DNA of 7,662 nt, from the NCBI GenBank assembly GCA_031269065.1, contig JAIRWJ010000074.1:1-7662 (forward strand), given 5' to 3'. The DNA is from Rickettsiales bacterium. Lineage in GTDB: Bacteria; Pseudomonadota; Alphaproteobacteria; Rickettsiales; UBA1997. Every line of letters begins with the position of its first letter. The first letter of the stretch is position 1. The notes under the pieces were generated by a model. The model searched no databases. It saw only the letters and a program-made list of their open reading frames with translations, and was not told the DNA's origin. Of the stretch, positions 1 to 6,110 are shown one piece after another. Both the position numbers and the translations under genes were made by a program.

Positions 1-104
1 TATGAAATTTATATGATAAAAACTCAATAAATCTAATGAATAATCCCTGACATTTCCCTGTTCTTGGGTTCATAACTATTTACTTTAAACTTTTTATATT
101 TAGA

Positions 105-120
105 CTCAGATGCATCTGAG
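105..120. promoter_or_regulatory. Perfect 16-bp palindrome upstream of the orphan gene
   Basis: The sequence CTCAGATGCATCTGAG is its own reverse complement over all 16 bases. It lies about 60 nt before the proposed start codon at 181, in an AT-rich leader, just after an A/T-rich stretch (77-100). A perfect dyad of this length is uncommon by chance in a 168-bp leader. The natural reading is an operator for a dimeric DNA-binding protein. There is no T-run after it, so it does not look like a terminator. Regulator identity is unknown. Confidence 0.45.
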
Positions 121-180
121 GAGCTAGTTGGTTGACTGACTGAGCGGTATCCAGGCCTTTTTAAAAAAATGGGGGAAAGT

Positions 181-1290
181 ATGAGTAGAGAAGCATTTAG
201 TTTATCGGTCCTGAAGGAGGCTCGGGATGAGCATCTATTGCCCATTTTGGTGGAGGCCTACCGTCGGAGTAAAATTTTTGAGTTTTTGGAGAATAACTCT
301 TGTCTGAGAAATAATGGCTGGGGTGCCTATGCAGAATTATGCGGTTCCGGCAAGCTGTCATCGATAGCCAATTCGAAATCTGTCCGGGACAGAGATCTAG
401 CTGAATTTCTATATATAATAGATAGTAGAAACAGTGATAGTCTTCCTATTAGCCAAAGTGATATTGATAAACGTGATAGTATTCTCGATGAATATATTCT
501 TTGTACTTCGGAGGCGATGAGGCAAAGCTACATCAACAATCTTTTGAAGGCAGAGCCGGAAAAAATACCCCCCAGGATCCCCGAAGCCTCTGAATTGAGG
601 ACTATGCTAGATGATGGAGGCAATTATTCCAAAATCCTGGGATTGGATAAAAACTTTATTTTTCTATCAGCAAGTGAAAATATTAGTCCAGATATGCTGG
701 AGTCTTCTCCAGCTAGCGAGCTATTTGACTGTATTTTTATTGATGATACGGTTGCTTCCGGAACAACTGGATGCCATCGACTGGTTGCCATGAAAGTCCT
801 AAAGGATAAAAATTCCGGTAAAACAGTGCTGCATCGAGATCCATTTGGTGGGAAGCCTAGCCAATTGTTTCTCGAATATCTGAGATATAATTTCAGCGAG
901 ATGCCGACAGTCATCAATGTGAATAACTATACAATGTCCCCTGGACAGACCTTCAGTGAACTAGAGGCAAACCTGAGTAGCATTGCGGCTCTGGGCAATG
1001 GATGCACACTCTCGAAAATAGCAGCAGAAATAGCGAAATCCGGTCTGGATAAGATTCTCAAAGGAAATACAAGAATTTTAGAGATTGTGGAGCCAGCTCA
1101 CCACGGAAGAAAGATACAAAAAGGCTCCAACACAGGAATTTCCGCTAACACCAGAGACGTTGCTAATGGGGAGACTAATTTGGAATCCATGGGCTCTGCC
1201 ATGGAAGAATTTGAGAATATAGAAATTGATTATGATTCTGAAAAAGGCAACAAATCGGCCGGTAGAAAAGGCAGAACTAGGCGCAGGTAG
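181..1290 (+). CDS. Unrecognised protein (~369 aa) with acidic-then-basic C-terminal tail; possible secreted effector
   Basis: I do not recognise this protein family. I prefer the ATG at 181 because GGGGGAAAG sits immediately before it; an in-frame ATG at 169 would add four residues but has no purine-rich site upstream. No signal peptide or membrane segment is visible, so the product looks soluble. The first 130 residues are probably mostly helical. Residues 187-196 read IDDTVASGTT after a short hydrophobic strand. This resembles the PRPP-binding loop of type I phosphoribosyltransferases (hydrophobics, two acids, then small residues), but nothing else supports that fold. The last third becomes low-complexity. 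Residues around 342-356 are strongly acidic and the final eight are RKGRTRRR. Arg-rich basic C-termini are known in substrates of VirB/D4 type IV secretion systems, so an effector role is a reasonable inference. No secretion gene is in the window. The gene stands alone, convergent with metG. Confidence 0.8.
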   Translation: MSREAFSLSVLKEARDEHLLPILVEAYRRSKIFEFLENNSCLRNNGWGAYAELCGSGKLSSIANSKSVRDRDLAEFLYIIDSRNSDSLPISQSDIDKRDSILDEYILCTSEAMRQSYINNLLKAEPEKIPPRIPEASELRTMLDDGGNYSKILGLDKNFIFLSASENISPDMLESSPASELFDCIFIDDTVASGTTGCHRLVAMKVLKDKNSGKTVLHRDPFGGKPSQLFLEYLRYNFSEMPTVINVNNYTMSPGQTFSELEANLSSIAALGNGCTLSKIAAEIAKSGLDKILKGNTRILEIVEPAHHGRKIQKGSNTGISANTRDVANGETNLESMGSAMEEFENIEIDYDSEKGNKSAGRKGRTRRR

Positions 1291-1322
1291 GTAATATAAA
1301 CTAAACCATAGAGACTCTTGTT

Positions 1323-3050
1323 TCAGCTTCTCTTAGGATTTTCCAATTTAGGAAAGAAGACTCTGGGCTTTGCCAGCTGCCGCTTTGGAATATAGCCAGA
1401 GCTTCCTCCGTAGAGGGTACAAAATTTCCTGTCAACTACCCCAAAGTGGTCCAAGACCCGCTTTGCTATGGAGGGACAAAATACCTGCAGCAGAATAGAT
1501 ATTCTGAATATATCCTGAAGTTCTTCTTCCAGCACAGAAAGCATTTCTCCGATTTTGCCTTCTTTTTTTAGATTCCATGGAGCCATTCGTTCCATATAAC
1601 CATTCGCTCTTGTGGAGATATTTATAATAAGATCTCTAAGGCCCAGATAGTCAAATTTATTGAGAGTTTCGCTGAGGAGCAGGCTTTTCATTTCTTCCCG
1701 GGGAGAAATTCTTATCTCCTCTATTTCCCCTCCAGAATTGCTGTCCAGCATCATCAATACCCTATGAATCAAATTTCCAACGTTATTTACCAGTTCGGCA
1801 TTGACTTTTTCTAGAAATCTTGCTCTAGAATAGTCCCCATCGGTTCCAAAAGGTATTTCCGTTGCAAGATAGTACTTCAGATAATCGATAGCAATATCTT
1901 CCTCTAGATCAAACTCTCTAACCAGAAATTCTATCTCTTCCTTTGCGCTTAGGGTATTACCTAGAGACTTCGACATCTTTTTGCCATCCCTGGTCCACCA
2001 GCCATGGGCAAAGACCGTTGTCGGAAGTATGTTTCTAGCCAACACATCCTCTATTTTTACTCTATCTATTTCATCTATAGTATATTCCAGAGCTATTAGA
2101 AAGGCTGGCCAGTACACTGTATGGAATCGGAGTATGTCCTTGCCAACGAAATGCACAACTCGTCCACCTTTCCAGAATTTATCGAGTATGCCAAAGCTCT
2201 GGAGTGCCGACTGGTAGTTGAATAGAGCATCAAGCCAGACATAGATAACATGCCTATCATTTTCATCAACATCACAAATCCAGCTATCACCATCTATTAG
2301 CTCTTTTCCATTGCCATCACAGGGAATTTTTATTCCCCAGGAGAAGTTGTTCCGAGAGACCGAAAGATCCCTGAGAAAATCCTCTCTATAGGATTCCGTC
2401 TCTAGTTCTCTGATGCTTTTACCACTCACAAATGCAACAACTTCATTTTTTCTAAAGGAAGGCTGGATAAAATCCGTACTACTATATAGTTCCAGAAGAA
2501 TCCTTTGAAATTTGGCAAGTCTGAAAAAATAACTTTCCTCCTCCTTCCACTCCACGGTCTTGCCCAGAGTTGTTTTAAGTTCTCCATCGACTGATTTTAC
2601 CAAGTCATCCTTAGTGTAGTAGGCCTCATCACTAACGCAGTACCAACCAGAGTATTTCCCTCGGTATACCCAACCATTTTTTCTAAGTCTTCTCCACACA
2701 TCCTGGACAAAGAGCTTATGCCTGTTCTCCGTTGTCCTTACAAAGTCGCTCTGGTCAAATTTCATGTATCTATTAATCTCATAAAATTTTCCGGCCATCA
2801 GGTCGACGAATTGCTGTTCCCCAATACCAGCAGCCCCGGCAGACTGCTGTATTTTCTGACCATGCTCGTCGGTGCCGGTCAGAAACCAGGTTTCCCTACC
2901 ATTCAGTCTATTAAACTTGCACATAAGATCGGTCATCAGTGTAGTATAGATTCCCCCAATATGGGGTTCTGAATTCACATAGTATATGGGAGTCGTCAGA
3001 CAAACCCTATCCACAACCTTCTCTCTTTCTATAGACACAGCAATTGTCAT
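1323..3050 (-). CDS. metG: Methionyl-tRNA synthetase
   Basis: This cytoplasmic class I aminoacyl-tRNA synthetase charges tRNA-Met with methionine using ATP. The N-terminal Rossmann fold starts with TPIYYVNSEPHIGG (residues 20-33), the place of the HIGH signature. WFLTGTDEHGQ follows (55-65), then the WYCVSDEAYYT segment (136-146) of MetRS forms lacking the CxxC zinc knuckle, then YVWLDALFNY (270-279). KMSKS is canonical at 358-362. The helical anticodon-binding domain includes APW at 490-492. There is no C-terminal Trbp111-like tRNA-binding domain. At 575 aa it is longer than the roughly 510-540 aa usual for this compact type. The excess lies mainly in two apparent insertions near residues 210-226 and 245-262. 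The second His of HIGH is Gly (codon GGA). The ATG at 3050 has no visible Shine-Dalgarno sequence. The gene follows rsfS by 28 nt and is probably cotranscribed with it. Confidence 0.97.
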   Translation of the reverse strand: MTIAVSIEREKVVDRVCLTTPIYYVNSEPHIGGIYTTLMTDLMCKFNRLNGRETWFLTGTDEHGQKIQQSAGAAGIGEQQFVDLMAGKFYEINRYMKFDQSDFVRTTENRHKLFVQDVWRRLRKNGWVYRGKYSGWYCVSDEAYYTKDDLVKSVDGELKTTLGKTVEWKEEESYFFRLAKFQRILLELYSSTDFIQPSFRKNEVVAFVSGKSIRELETESYREDFLRDLSVSRNNFSWGIKIPCDGNGKELIDGDSWICDVDENDRHVIYVWLDALFNYQSALQSFGILDKFWKGGRVVHFVGKDILRFHTVYWPAFLIALEYTIDEIDRVKIEDVLARNILPTTVFAHGWWTRDGKKMSKSLGNTLSAKEEIEFLVREFDLEEDIAIDYLKYYLATEIPFGTDGDYSRARFLEKVNAELVNNVGNLIHRVLMMLDSNSGGEIEEIRISPREEMKSLLLSETLNKFDYLGLRDLIINISTRANGYMERMAPWNLKKEGKIGEMLSVLEEELQDIFRISILLQVFCPSIAKRVLDHFGVVDRKFCTLYGGSSGYIPKRQLAKPRVFFPKLENPKRS

Positions 3051-3078
3051 TTTTAAAGTTTAATAAATGTGATTTTTA

Positions 3079-3417
3079 CTAGACCGAACCACTAACCATT
3101 TCTTCCTTCCATAGATGAGACAATCTATATCTATTTCTCTCCTCCTCCGTGAAGAGATGTAGTATCAGATCACCCAGGTCTAAGATAATCCAACCACTAT
3201 GTTTTCCTTCGGGTACCTTCAGTAAAGCCTCTTTTCCCTTCAGAGCCAGCCTAATCCGTTCCATAGAGGCTTCTATGTGTTTTTCACTCCTTCCTGTACC
3301 AATTATCAGATAACTAGCCAGTGAGGTCTTCCCACGAACATCTATAACCTCTATATCATCAATTTTATGATTGTCCAACTGTTCCATCAGAAATTCTAAT
3401 AACTTTTCCCCCTGCAT
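3079..3417 (-). CDS. rsfS: Ribosomal silencing factor RsfS (Iojap/DUF143 family)
   Basis: RsfS binds ribosomal protein uL14 on the large subunit and blocks subunit joining, lowering translation when nutrients are scarce. The 112-aa product has normal family length. It shows the characteristic order: helical N-terminus, DIEVIDVRGKTSLASYLIIGTGRSEKHIEA (residues 21-50), EGKHSGWIILDLGDLILHLF (70-89), and the closing RNRYRLSHLW (94-103). These match the family consensus DVR..t..aDyfiiatG.S.rH and SgWvllDlGDvvVHlF. It is the first gene of a unit with metG, 28 nt downstream. Its ATG has only a weak purine context. A possible promoter with an extended -10 lies about 85 nt upstream. Confidence 0.95.
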   Translation of the reverse strand: MQGEKLLEFLMEQLDNHKIDDIEVIDVRGKTSLASYLIIGTGRSEKHIEASMERIRLALKGKEALLKVPEGKHSGWIILDLGDLILHLFTEEERNRYRLSHLWKEEMVSGSV

Positions 3418-3496
3418 AGAATTGGCTCAAACACTCAGTTATTCTATATTTGAAGAGGATAAAGCCTGATTTGATAAAAACAATCCCCCATTCCTT

Positions 3497-3513
3497 TTGT
3501 ACAGGGTTATAAC
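3497..3513 (-). promoter_or_regulatory. 17-bp motif upstream of rsfS, matching the pgpA-upstream inverted repeat
   Basis: Read on the minus strand the site is GTTATAACCCTGTACAA. It matches 14 of 17 bases of the site at 7334-7350 upstream of pgpA, in the same orientation relative to the downstream operon. It overlaps the proposed extended -10 of rsfS, as a repressor site would. Flanking TTTGTA (3496-3501) and TACAAA (3515-3520) make a looser dyad around it. Confidence 0.3.
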
Positions 3514-3514
3514 A
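3506..3514 (-). promoter_or_regulatory. Possible extended -10 promoter for rsfS-metG
   Basis: The minus strand reads TGTTATAAC, that is TGn followed by TATAAC, a 5/6 match to the -10 consensus with the extended TG. There is no good -35 at the usual spacing, which extended -10 promoters can do without. It would give a leader of roughly 80 nt before the rsfS ATG. The evidence is sequence similarity only. Confidence 0.3.
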
Positions 3515-3736
3515 TACAAACAAATAATTCATATCTAGGTGTACAGCTGGACAGTAACAGATGAGGGGTTATCTTACTTAACATTTCCTAGCATTGCTAC
3601 CACCGGGATTTTGAGCGCCCTGATGGTGATCTAGCCTGGATCATTCTAAGAATTATAATTCCAATAACTCCAAAGTAACTATCTGTTCAGGATTGTTTGA
3701 AACTAAACGTGTCCAAATGAGGGAAAAGTGGCGACA

Positions 3737-3765
3737 TTGACAATTTATTAGTTTCCCTGTACAAG
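3737..3765 (+). promoter_or_regulatory. Candidate sigma-70 promoter for the flavin oxidoreductase gene
   Basis: A perfect -35 TTGACA (3737-3742) is followed after exactly 17 nt by TACAAG (3760-3765), a 4/6 match to the -10. Transcription would start near 3772, leaving a leader of about 40 nt before the ATG at 3812. An alternative -10, TATACT (3783-3788), is a better hexamer but lacks a -35. The -10 overlaps CCCTGTACAA (3755-3764), also present in the motif upstream of rsfS. Confidence 0.42.
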
Positions 3766-3811
3766 AACAACTCGTGCACTATTATACTCCTCTGGATGTG
3801 GATGAATTTAT

Positions 3812-5215
3812 ATGCTTAAGAATCTAAAAGAGTTTATCATTGGTGGTAAAAGGCTTCTACCAATATTTGAGGGTGGAAAGGGAATAGGAATTTCAACTGG
3901 AGTAACCGCTGGCAATTTCGCCGTGAATGGTTGTGTGGGCACGTTTTCCGGAGTTAATCCGGACACGATAGACAGGAATGGAAAATTTGTTAAGGTTCTT
4001 CTGAAGGCTAGGACCAGAATAGAGAGGCATATTGAGATGCTGCAGAATTCGATAAACGGAATCATGGCCCATGCCAGAGTTGCCAAAGAAATAGCCCAGA
4101 ACTACGGAAGAATTCATATGAATGTCCTCTGGGAGATGGGTGGAACCGAAAGGATACTGGACAGCGCACTAGCAAAGCTAAAAGGCATGGTCCAGGGAGT
4201 GGTCTGCGGAGCTGGTCTGCCCTATAGACTAGGGGATATATGTGCTAAATTCAAAATAAATTATTTTCCCATAGTCTCGTCCATGAGGGCCTTTCGGATA
4301 CTCTGGAAGAAAAGTTTCGAGAGGACCCGGGATTGGCTGGGAGCTGTGATTTATGAATGTCCCTGGAGAGCTGGTGGTCACAATGGCCTGTCTAATAGTG
4401 AAAATCCCCTTGTGAAGGGCGACACCTATGTAAGAACAAAAGAGTTAAGGAATTTCATGAACGAAGCTGGCCTGAAAAATACTTTCATAGTTATAGCCGG
4501 AGGAGTATGGAATTTAGCGGACTATGAAAACTATCTTAATAGCCCGGATATCGGAAACGTGGCCTTCCAATTCGGTACCAGGCCTATGTTAACAAAGGAA
4601 AGTCCAATTTCCGATGAGTGGAAGGAAATGTTACTCAACCTAAAACCAGAGGATATAAGGATAAACAGTTTCAGTCCAACGGGCTTTTACTCTTTGGCCA
4701 TAAATAATAGTTTTCTGCGGGAGCTATTTGATAGGAGCAGCAGACAGGTTGGCTATTCTGACCTTCAGACTGGTGAGTTTAGCTCTAGACTAGTAATATC
4801 CGGCAATTCCACGGTGTTTATAAGAGAGGGAGATCTAGAGATCACAAACAAATGGTCTAATGGGGACTACACAGAAATTGTGAAAACTCCCGATAGGACG
4901 ATCCTATTTCTGAGGCCCGATGAACTTGAGGAAATGAAGAGGGATATGCGTAGTTGCTGTGGCTGTCTGAGCCAGTGCCAGTTTAGCTGTTGGAGTCAGT
5001 TAGCTGAAACTCATTATAGCACAGGAAGGATTCCGGATTTCAGGAAAATATGTATCCAAAAGGCACTGCAGAATGCTAAGAACAACGAGAATGCTCGTCG
5101 GCAGCTGCGTTTTGCCGGCAGCGAGGCCTACAGGTTCGGAATCGATCCCATGTATAGGAACGGCCATATTCCATCTATTAGAGAACTGGTTGAAGCTTTG
5201 GTCGATGGTAGATGA
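3812..5215 (+). CDS. Nitronate monooxygenase / FabK-like NAD(P)H-dependent flavin oxidoreductase
   Basis: The product is an FMN-dependent TIM-barrel enzyme of the 2-nitropropane dioxygenase family, which includes nitronate monooxygenases and FabK-type enoyl-ACP reductases. The exact substrate cannot be read from sequence. Family signs include a Gly-rich start with GGKGIGISTG (residues 21-30), VVCGAGLP (130-137), the signature AGGHNG (187-192), where the His is the catalytic base in nitronate monooxygenases, IAGGVWN (228-234), a phosphate-binding turn, and FQFGTRPMLTKES (252-264). At 467 aa it exceeds the roughly 320-360 aa common in this family. The extra C-terminal part carries Cys 382, 383, 385, 389 and 393, a potential metal or Fe-S ligand cluster. 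A similar CxxCLSQC-type segment occurs, as I recall, in long alphaproteobacterial members. A weak GGA lies 9 nt before the ATG. The gene is monocistronic, between divergent rsfS and convergent dciA. Confidence 0.88.
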   Translation: MLKNLKEFIIGGKRLLPIFEGGKGIGISTGVTAGNFAVNGCVGTFSGVNPDTIDRNGKFVKVLLKARTRIERHIEMLQNSINGIMAHARVAKEIAQNYGRIHMNVLWEMGGTERILDSALAKLKGMVQGVVCGAGLPYRLGDICAKFKINYFPIVSSMRAFRILWKKSFERTRDWLGAVIYECPWRAGGHNGLSNSENPLVKGDTYVRTKELRNFMNEAGLKNTFIVIAGGVWNLADYENYLNSPDIGNVAFQFGTRPMLTKESPISDEWKEMLLNLKPEDIRINSFSPTGFYSLAINNSFLRELFDRSSRQVGYSDLQTGEFSSRLVISGNSTVFIREGDLEITNKWSNGDYTEIVKTPDRTILFLRPDELEEMKRDMRSCCGCLSQCQFSCWSQLAETHYSTGRIPDFRKICIQKALQNAKNNENARRQLRFAGSEAYRFGIDPMYRNGHIPSIRELVEALVDGR

Positions 5216-5233
5216 GTTGATGTTAGATGAGCT
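5204..5233 (+). repeat. Imperfect 15-nt tandem duplication across the stop codon
   Basis: GATGGTAGATGAGTT (5204-5218) is followed directly by GATGTTAGATGAGCT (5219-5233), matching at 13 of 15 positions. The first copy contains the TGA stop of the flavin oxidoreductase gene (5213-5215). The second occupies most of the 30-nt gap before the convergent gene. This looks like a small slippage duplication. Confidence 0.6.
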
Positions 5234-5245
5234 AAGTCTGTCCAC

Positions 5246-5719
5246 CTAGTCACTGTCTGGTCTAAAGCATTCTCTTAGTCCCTCTAGAGAACTTTTAAGC
5301 AAACGTTCGCCGGTTTCCGAAGTATCGGCCCTTTCGGAGATTTTTTGCACTTTGATCTTTTCTCGGGGCGTGGGATTTACTATGGTAGGAATCTCTCTGA
5401 CCAGTATTTTGCTGATTATTTCTTCGCCAAATAGAGAATTTATTTTATCAACTAGATATAAGCTGTTGTTACCGAGGTAGAAAGAGGCCGATGAGTTATA
5501 GCTTATCAGATAGATAGTCCCCTGGCTGCCAGTTCTATCCAGAATGATTCTTTCGAAGGAACAAAACCTTTCATATTTTTCCCCCACTATATTCTTCCAA
5601 TTGGTCAATATATTGTGTATAATCTTATATTTTGGCTCATTCACAACAGGTCCCAGCAGTTTCTTTGCAGAAGTGGCCAGACTTACAAATCTGTTGCCAG
5701 TTGAAAAGTTGCTAGTCAT
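5246..5719 (-). CDS. DUF721 / DciA-like protein
   Basis: The central segment IIHNILTNWKNIVGEKYERFCSFERIIL (residues 33-60) matches the DUF721 pattern of a Trp followed by IVG in a helix-turn, then an alpha/beta KH-like fold. DciA, the characterised member, loads the replicative helicase DnaB in bacteria lacking DnaC. The rest is a charged tail (about 110-157) that is probably flexible. I chose the ATG at 5719, which gives 157 aa and an 8-nt overlap (ATGACTAG) with the end of rbfA. A GTG at 5734 would add five residues. No Shine-Dalgarno sequence decides between them. It is last in the pgpA operon and convergent with the flavin oxidoreductase gene, 30 nt away. Sequence identity is low, so family membership is likely but the helicase-loading role is inferred. 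Confidence 0.8.
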   Translation of the reverse strand: MTSNFSTGNRFVSLATSAKKLLGPVVNEPKYKIIHNILTNWKNIVGEKYERFCSFERIILDRTGSQGTIYLISYNSSASFYLGNNSLYLVDKINSLFGEEIISKILVREIPTIVNPTPREKIKVQKISERADTSETGERLLKSSLEGLRECFRPDSD

Positions 5720-6110
5720 CAGAGCTCTGACCACATTTTTCGATTAGCTCTAGAACTCTGTTCTCCCTTCCAAGGTCTCCCATATGGTAGAATTGTAACT
5801 TCGGAACAATTTTTGCTCTGATTTTCTCTGCCAAAATTGTTCTGATCTGCCCGGCAAAGTCGTTATTTAATTTTTTCACAAGGCTCAGCTGGTCCCTAGG
5901 TTCTAGACCGAAAGTATCCACAAATACCTTTGCGCCCATCATGTTTCCATCCATATCGACCTTAAGAACATTGATAAAAACCTGCTTGTCTCCGGAAAAA
6001 AATTCACTTCTGGAAAAGATCTCGTTCAATATATCTCTTAGCCTAGAAGACCTGCGTAGCCTAAAATTAGTCACAAGGGATCTGTCAATCACTTTTTTCT
6101 TAATTTTCAT
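5712..6110 (-). CDS. rbfA: 30S ribosome-binding factor A
   Basis: RbfA is a small KH-domain protein needed for late maturation of the 16S rRNA 5' end and for cold adaptation. The 132-aa product has the expected layout. It has the N-terminal helix LRRSSRLRDILNEIFSR (residues 18-34), then strand FINVLKVDMDGNMMGAKVFVD (45-65) corresponding to the family V.vs.Dl..AkVyv. A helix with FAGQIRTILAEKIRAKIVPKLQFY (85-108) matches IR..la..l.lR..P.l.F. It ends in the ENRVLELIEK helix. The usual D.S before that helix is replaced by GDLGREN. The ATG overlaps the TGA of the upstream regulator gene (ATGA, 6107-6110), implying translational coupling. In many bacteria rbfA follows infB; here it does not. Confidence 0.93.
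   Translation of the reverse strand: MKIKKKVIDRSLVTNFRLRRSSRLRDILNEIFSRSEFFSGDKQVFINVLKVDMDGNMMGAKVFVDTFGLEPRDQLSLVKKLNNDFAGQIRTILAEKIRAKIVPKLQFYHMGDLGRENRVLELIEKCGQSSDD

Larger units (their letters stand above)
3418..3811. other. 394-bp gene-free region between divergent rsfS and the flavin oxidoreductase
   Basis: No open frame of useful length, tRNA or recognisable structured RNA was found on either strand. It holds candidate promoters for both flanking units, a TTGTA...TACAA dyad around the 8-bp palindrome GTTATAAC (3506-3513), a GATC-bounded short inverted repeat near 3628-3642 and the 12-bp palindrome GAATTATAATTC (3650-3661). The middle part (about 3545-3720) is unexplained. It is longer than two promoters require, so a small RNA or a decayed gene is possible. 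Confidence 0.6.

Noticed and set aside
1..168. Sigma-70 promoter for the orphan gene
   Set aside because: TTGACT (132-137) and TATATT (95-100) exist but neither has a partner at acceptable spacing.
700..830. YopJ-like acetyltransferase or Ulp-type protease catalytic centre in the orphan protein
   Set aside because: A Cys and nearby His exist, but their order and spacing do not fit the His-Glu/Asp-Cys triad of these families.
624..917. Minus-strand open frame inside the orphan gene
   Set aside because: It lies wholly opposite a longer coherent frame and shows no recognisable motif.
1981..2972. Open frames on the plus strand and in another minus frame within metG
   Set aside because: The MetG frame carries all class I synthetase motifs across this span; the others are antisense or frame shadows.
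3650..3661. 12-bp palindrome GAATTATAATTC as an operator
   Set aside because: A 12-bp palindrome of A/T-rich composition is expected about once or twice in a window this size by chance.
3600..3720. Possible tRNA or tmRNA-like sequence in the intergenic region
   Set aside because: No T-arm consensus, no acceptor pairing and no CCA end could be assembled.
3418..3811. Chromosomal replication origin
   Set aside because: No cluster of TTATCCACA-type DnaA boxes was found, and the flanking genes are not typical origin neighbours as far as I know.
3808..4117. Minus-strand frames opposite the start of the flavin oxidoreductase
   Set aside because: The plus-strand frame encodes the conserved flavin-binding start of the family; the antisense frames show no motif.
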